This document shows, in pieces, positions 60,391 through 64,000 of a stretch of 64,000 bases of DNA. The stretch spans positions 62,001-126,000 of the forward strand of contig CAYJJI010000001.1 of assembly GCA_964370475.1 (NCBI GenBank). The letters run 5' to 3'. A program made the translations under genes and the position numbers. The stretch comes from CAYJCL01 sp964370475 (GTDB lineage Bacteria; Bacillota_I; Bacilli_A; RF39; UBA660). Below the pieces are notes generated by a model, which saw nothing but the letters and a program-made list of their open reading frames with translations, had not been told where the DNA came from and made no database searches. Within the stretch, counting starts at the first letter, position 1; every line of letters begins with the position of its first letter.

Positions 60391-61151
60391 ACCCTTCTCC
60401 TTACAGCATTAAACGCATAAAAACAAAAACAATAAAAAGAATAAAATATATTTAGTTTTTCTACTTTTCTATATAAGAACCAAATACGTTTAATAGCTTC
60501 AAACTTATTTGACGATAAAGTCCCTTCACTTCTTCTATAATATGACAATATTTCATTAATCCCATAAGCTTTATCAATAGTTTTAAGAATTTTCCACCAA
60601 CTAGCTGTATCTTCACTCTTAACTAAAGGCATATATATTAATTCTTTAGATAACTTAGTTAAATCAAACATAACAGTACTAGTCCATATTGTAGTATTTT
60701 TAAGAGCTTGATGATAATTAATAGTATTAGGTACTAACACCTTACTACCATTAGGAACACCTTCACTATTAGCAAACTCATATCCAGTATAAGAAAAAGC
60801 ACAATCATGTTCTTGCATGAAAGAAACTTGCTTTAATAACTTGTCTTTATCCCAAAAATCATCAGCATCTAAATAACATAAATATCTACCACTTGCATTA
60901 GTTATACCAACGTTCCTAGCTTTAGCAGCATACAACTTTGATGAAGACTCCACTAAATTTATCTTCATCTCTGGATACTTATTTATATAACTTTTCACTA
61001 TGTCAACAGAAGAATCAGTAGATATATCATCTACTATAATAACTTCATAATCAGTATAAGTCTGATTTCTTATCGAATCCAACGTATTAATTATAAATTT
61101 TTCTGCATTAAATAAAGGGATGACAATACTCACCAAAAAACTTTGCTTCAT
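60387..61151 (-). CDS. Family 2 glycosyltransferase
   Basis: A 254-residue GT-A enzyme: VSIVIPLFNAEKFIINTLDS, VIIVDDISTDSSVDIV, AAKARNVGITNASG and the metal site LCYLDADDFWDKDKL. It probably adds the second sugar after the priming transferase directly upstream. GGGAG lies immediately before an upstream in-frame ATG, so ATG 61151 is the better start. Confidence 0.92.
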   Translation of the reverse strand: MKQSFLVSIVIPLFNAEKFIINTLDSIRNQTYTDYEVIIVDDISTDSSVDIVKSYINKYPEMKINLVESSSKLYAAKARNVGITNASGRYLCYLDADDFWDKDKLLKQVSFMQEHDCAFSYTGYEFANSEGVPNGSKVLVPNTINYHQALKNTTIWTSTVMFDLTKLSKELIYMPLVKSEDTASWWKILKTIDKAYGINEILSYYRRSEGTLSSNKFEAIKRIWFLYRKVEKLNIFYSFYCFCFYAFNAVRRRV

Positions 61152-61173
61152 ATTTATCATCTCCCTATATTAA

Positions 61174-61824
61174 TTATACAACACTTTTAAAATTATTCAT
61201 ACAAATTTTATTCTGATTTTTTAAAGATTCTAATTCTATTCTAATCCCATCTTTAGTAGCATCAACACCTTCACGTTTCAATACCGTAAAAATAGTCCAA
61301 TAAATAACTTTCAAATCTCCAATAAATGAATAAGTATTAACATATTTTAAATCTAATCTAATCTTTTCAAATATATCTATGTTATTACGTCCAAAAGCTT
61401 GCGCTAAACCAGTAATACCAGGTAATACATCTAAACGTTTCATTTGATCTTCATTGAAAAATTCAGCATATTCAACAATCCAAGGTCTTGGTCCTATAAA
61501 AGACATCTCTCCCTTTAATATATTAATTAACTGACCTATTTCATCTAAAGAAGTTTTACGGATAAATCTACCTACATTAGTTACCCTATCCATAGATTTA
61601 AAATCTAATACATTATTATCTTTAGCCATACTACGAAATTTATATAAGTAAAAGACTTTTCCCTTATACCCAGATCTCTTCTGCTTAAAGAAAACTGGTC
61701 CTTCACTTTCTAATTTGATAGCAATAGCTATAATAATCCCCGGAATTAAACAAATTCCTAACAATAAAATTGCTCCGATTATATCAAAAAACCTTTTGAT
61801 ATAAAAATACCCTTTTCTATTCAC
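61174..61824 (-). CDS. Polyprenyl-phosphate sugar-1-phosphate (priming) transferase
   Basis: A 216-residue PglC-like monotopic phosphoglycosyl transferase. One N-terminal re-entrant helix (about 12-34) is followed by ESEGPVFFKQKRSGYKGKVF, YKFRSMAKD, RFIRKTSLDEIGQLINIL and GEMSFIGPRP with the catalytic Asp-Glu. It starts the lipid-linked repeat unit. Translation begins at GTG behind AGGGGTGG, about 23 bases from the predicted transcript start. First gene of the polysaccharide operon. Confidence 0.94.
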   Translation of the reverse strand: MNRKGYFYIKRFFDIIGAILLLGICLIPGIIIAIAIKLESEGPVFFKQKRSGYKGKVFYLYKFRSMAKDNNVLDFKSMDRVTNVGRFIRKTSLDEIGQLINILKGEMSFIGPRPWIVEYAEFFNEDQMKRLDVLPGITGLAQAFGRNNIDIFEKIRLDLKYVNTYSFIGDLKVIYWTIFTVLKREGVDATKDGIRIELESLKNQNKICMNNFKSVV

Positions 61825-61853
61825 AAAACCACCCCTGATCTCATATGTACAAA

Positions 61854-61882
61854 ATTATAGCACAATTGTTCGTATTTGTCAA
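61854..61882 (-). promoter_or_regulatory. Consensus sigma-A promoter of the polysaccharide operon
   Basis: Minus-strand perfect TTGACA (61877-61882), 17-bp spacer ending TGC, perfect TATAAT (61854-61859), and extended -10. The strongest-looking promoter in the window. Confidence 0.85.
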
Positions 61883-61890
61883 ATTATCAC

Positions 61891-62835
61891 CTAAAACAAC
61901 CTTTTATTAAGACATCTGCTAGTCTCTAAATCATAGCCCTTACACACTTTAATTAAAGCTGCTTTATCCATTTCATTGTCATATATAAGATCAGATAATA
62001 TCAAAGCCTTATTAATATCAAACCTCTTACAATTCACCATCTTTTTACAATAAAAATCAATAATTTCCGAGTCAAAATTATCACTAAGTGCATATTCAAA
62101 CAATTTACCTATAAAATTAATACCAGTCTGAACATATAAAGGATTAAAAGTACCATTCATAGATCTAAACTCAATTGTATTCCTCATTCGTAATTTATTT
62201 TTAACAACCTCATCAGTAGTATCATATTTATTTATATAATCAGATTTAGAAAAATCTAAAGCCATATACTTATAATTATAAACCTCATTGCCTATATCTA
62301 CTAAATAACAGAAATCTTTCATAAAATTATCAGAATACAAAACTTTCAAGATCCTATCTTTTAATAAAGAATAAAAAGCAGAATAATCAGCTGCAATACT
62401 TCTAATACCACTAGAATCTAACTTTGAAAAACTTAAAATAACTTCTTCAAAGGCATACCACATTTTAAATACTCTCTTCCAATTTTCAACATCTTCACCA
62501 AGTATATGAGCACCAACATGAACGTGGGTAGCTGTTTTGTAATTAACAACTCCATTATTACTTCTTAAAATATCACAAGCTTTCATTATTTCTTGATAAG
62601 CAATTAAATCATCAGAATACCTAGGAGAAACTATTTCTCCACCAACTCCATTAACAGTAACAGTAATATCAGATTTAGCAATCCATGTTCTTAACTCTTC
62701 ACTTAGTATTTTTCTTATTAAAGATAAATTAATTTTATCAAATTCCAATTCAATACCAAATGTAAAATCTTCTCTAAATTTTAATATATCTTGATACATA
62801 ACATTCATATTACATAATTCTTTAACTCTATTCAT
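61891..62835 (-). CDS. Amidoligase-family (COOH-NH2 ligase) enzyme
   Basis: A 314-residue protein with the motifs of the Amidoligase_2 group of the glutamine-synthetase-like superfamily: FTFGIELEFD, NGVGGEIVSPRYSDD, ATHVHVGAH and NTIEFRSMNGT. These supply the acidic and His residues for ATP and metal. Members join amines to carboxylates in peptide, wall or polymer modification, mostly of unknown substrate. It has its own promoter, sits just upstream of the polysaccharide operon and downstream of a surface protein gene. GAGGGG precedes the ATG. Confidence 0.8.
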   Translation of the reverse strand: MNRVKELCNMNVMYQDILKFREDFTFGIELEFDKINLSLIRKILSEELRTWIAKSDITVTVNGVGGEIVSPRYSDDLIAYQEIMKACDILRSNNGVVNYKTATHVHVGAHILGEDVENWKRVFKMWYAFEEVILSFSKLDSSGIRSIAADYSAFYSLLKDRILKVLYSDNFMKDFCYLVDIGNEVYNYKYMALDFSKSDYINKYDTTDEVVKNKLRMRNTIEFRSMNGTFNPLYVQTGINFIGKLFEYALSDNFDSEIIDFYCKKMVNCKRFDINKALILSDLIYDNEMDKAALIKVCKGYDLETSRCLNKRLF

Positions 62836-62856
62836 AAATACCCCTCAATAAAAGAT

Positions 62857-62885
62857 ATAATAATTATAAAATTATTTAAAGTCAA
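62857..62885 (-). promoter_or_regulatory. Promoter of the amidoligase gene
   Basis: Minus-strand TTGACT (62880-62885), 17-bp spacer, TATTAT (62857-62862). Confidence 0.6.
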
Positions 62886-62896
62886 TAATTAATCAT

Positions 62897-62920
62897 TAAA
62901 AAAAGTAACAAAAGTTACTT
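62897..62920 (-). terminator. Intrinsic terminator of the partial surface gene
   Basis: Stem AAGTAAC / GTTACTT with AAAA loop (62903-62920), seven Ts on the minus strand; overlaps the stop codon. Confidence 0.8.
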
Positions 62921-64000
62921 AATTAACAGTAATTACTGTTCTATGGCCTCTAAATCCAAAATTATTAATATTTATATTATGAGTAAATACAGCAGAGTCA
63001 GTATATGAATCAGATACATAAAATTTCAATTGCTCAGATAATGAACCTGTAGAAGAATATGCTAAATCTAGTGATATATCTTTCATTTGTATAAGATAAT
63101 TAAACGATCCATTATCAGAATTAACACTACATACTCCATATTTACCACAATCAGTTGCAGCACTATAAGATTTACTAATCCATTGTGTGTGATCATAACC
63201 ATTACTAGTAACTTCTTTATAATTTATAGAACCATCGATTTTTAAAACATTATTACTATCTAGCCCTATACTAGTACTGTTAATACTAACACTATCAATT
63301 GAAGGTAACTCAGGGCCTAATGGAACAAAATAAATAGTAATTGGTAATGTTGTTGCCTCTCCTGAACTAGAAACAACCTCTAAAACATAATCATCATCCA
63401 AAACATCTTTGAAATATAATCCAGAACCTTCTAATTTAGGAGAGATAGTATAAACACATGTATTAGTATCATAAGAAATATTACTATATGTACTACTGTT
63501 TTTATCAACAGAACAACTATAAGTATCACCAGTAGAATAATCAAGGAGTAACATAAATTGAAGTGGATCGGTTGATAAACCTACATTAAAATAATCTTCA
63601 GGTTGATTATATTTACCACCATCCAAATATATAACATCAATAATAGCAGGAGGTAAATTATTATCAAGTATAGGAACAACCTTAAAATCATTTTCTAATC
63701 TATTATTTGTTTTTATAAATAAATCACTTACCAAAGGAATATTATTCACATATTCAAATTCGTTATTAGTTTCGTTTGAATCAAAATAAGCAGTTACATC
63801 ATTGTAATGATTTTCAATAATATTATGAATTCCACTAACATTTCCATCTAACTGACTTCCTGTATCATATGGAAATTGAACATATTTATAATGGCTATTA
63901 GCATTTGTATTATAATATTCAGCAAAAATCTTCATTGCTTTTTCTTCCAAAGAACTCATACCATGAATATCATAAGCACTACCTAGTCCATAAGCATTTC
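62919..64000 (-). CDS. Partial large surface protein (5' end outside window)
   Basis: The frame is open through the right edge; codons upstream of the first ATG (63959) read NAYGLGSAYDIHG, so the true start lies outside. At least 360 residues are seen. The composition (many Ser, Thr, Asn, Asp and Tyr; DTCVYTISP; beta-rich with Ig-like segments around 150-215) is that of an exported adhesin or pilin-like protein. No C-terminal anchor is visible, so anchoring is probably at the missing N-terminus. Function unknown. Confidence 0.65.
   Translation of the reverse strand, partial: NAYGLGSAYDIHGMSSLEEKAMKIFAEYYNTNANSHYKYVQFPYDTGSQLDGNVSGIHNIIENHYNDVTAYFDSNETNNEFEYVNNIPLVSDLFIKTNNRLENDFKVVPILDNNLPPAIIDVIYLDGGKYNQPEDYFNVGLSTDPLQFMLLLDYSTGDTYSCSVDKNSSTYSNISYDTNTCVYTISPKLEGSGLYFKDVLDDDYVLEVVSSSGEATTLPITIYFVPLGPELPSIDSVSINSTSIGLDSNNVLKIDGSINYKEVTSNGYDHTQWISKSYSAATDCGKYGVCSVNSDNGSFNYLIQMKDISLDLAYSSTGSLSEQLKFYVSDSYTDSAVFTHNININNFGFRGHRTVITVN

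Noticed and set aside
1..64000. Recoding of TGA as tryptophan, as in Mollicutes
   Set aside because: TGG encodes Trp throughout and TGA ends several genes in tight ATGA overlaps (sigA, mreC, polY).
1..64000. CRISPR array, tRNA, rRNA or insertion sequence
   Set aside because: No regularly spaced repeats, cloverleaf-like intergenic segment, transposase frame or flanking inverted repeats were found by eye; intergenic spaces are too short for most of these.

Overview
The window is a very A+T-rich segment of a low-GC Gram-positive (Bacillota) chromosome. The gene orders greA-trhP2-trhP1-trmR-mltG-yrzB-ruvX-ireB, yqfQ/trmK-sigA-dnaG, alaS-yrrI-like-recD2, ruvB-ruvA, and obg-rpmA-prp-rplU-spoIVFB-spoIVFA-mreD-mreC-radC are all familiar from Bacilli. 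TGG is used for Trp and TGA is a normal stop, so this is not a recoded Mollicute. MltG, MreC/D, IreB and an amidase-like protein show that a peptidoglycan wall exists. An uncultured gut-type Bacillota lineage is likely, but I cannot name it. No rRNA, tRNA, transposase, CRISPR array or phage block is visible. No gene-free stretch exceeds 300 bases.

Layout: nearly everything is on the minus strand; only yqfQ-like (12.5 kb) and polY-yolD (49.5-51 kb) are on plus. 0-1.9 kb: a large Ig-like prepilin and a partial membrane protein. 1.9-3.2 kb: trigger factor. 3.2-10.6 kb: one apparent ten-gene operon starting with type IV pilus genes pilC-pilD and continuing into the conserved ireB-to-greA block, including a complete-looking tRNA mo5U34 set. 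10.7-19.1 kb: three surface proteins around yqfQ-trmK-sigA-dnaG. 19.2-28.3 kb: a shortened alaS under an alanine T-box, a FNT channel, a YrrI-like permease, a small ORF, recD2, mtaB and ruvBA with an SOS-type operator. 28.3-30.8 kb: two paralogous unknown membrane proteins and a coiled-coil protein. 30.9-34.7 kb: a Tad-type secretion core (CpaE, CpaF, TadB, TadC) without a visible pilin. 34.7-41.3 kb: obg, L27/Prp/L21 with a leader RNA, and SpoIVFB/SpoIVFA/MreD/MreC/RadC/SPOR protein. 41.5-49.3 kb: envelope functions (glycoside hydrolase, thioredoxin-like, amidase-like, NatAB-like ABC exporter, lipoprotein cyclophilin). 49.5-51 kb: a Y-family polymerase/YolD pair under an SOS-type site. 51-61.9 kb: a Wzx/Wzy exopolysaccharide locus with a consensus sigma-A promoter. 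61.9-64 kb: an amidoligase-family enzyme and a partial surface protein.

The dominant theme outside housekeeping is the cell surface: two type II/IV secretion-like assembly cores, several anchored proteins, one polysaccharide locus, and the regulators and wall enzymes that accompany them. Regulation is unusually readable: 17-bp-spaced sigma-A promoters (several with TGC before TATAAT), two candidate LexA operators, a T-box, an L21 leader, and many intrinsic terminators whose hairpin contains the stop codon of the gene they end.
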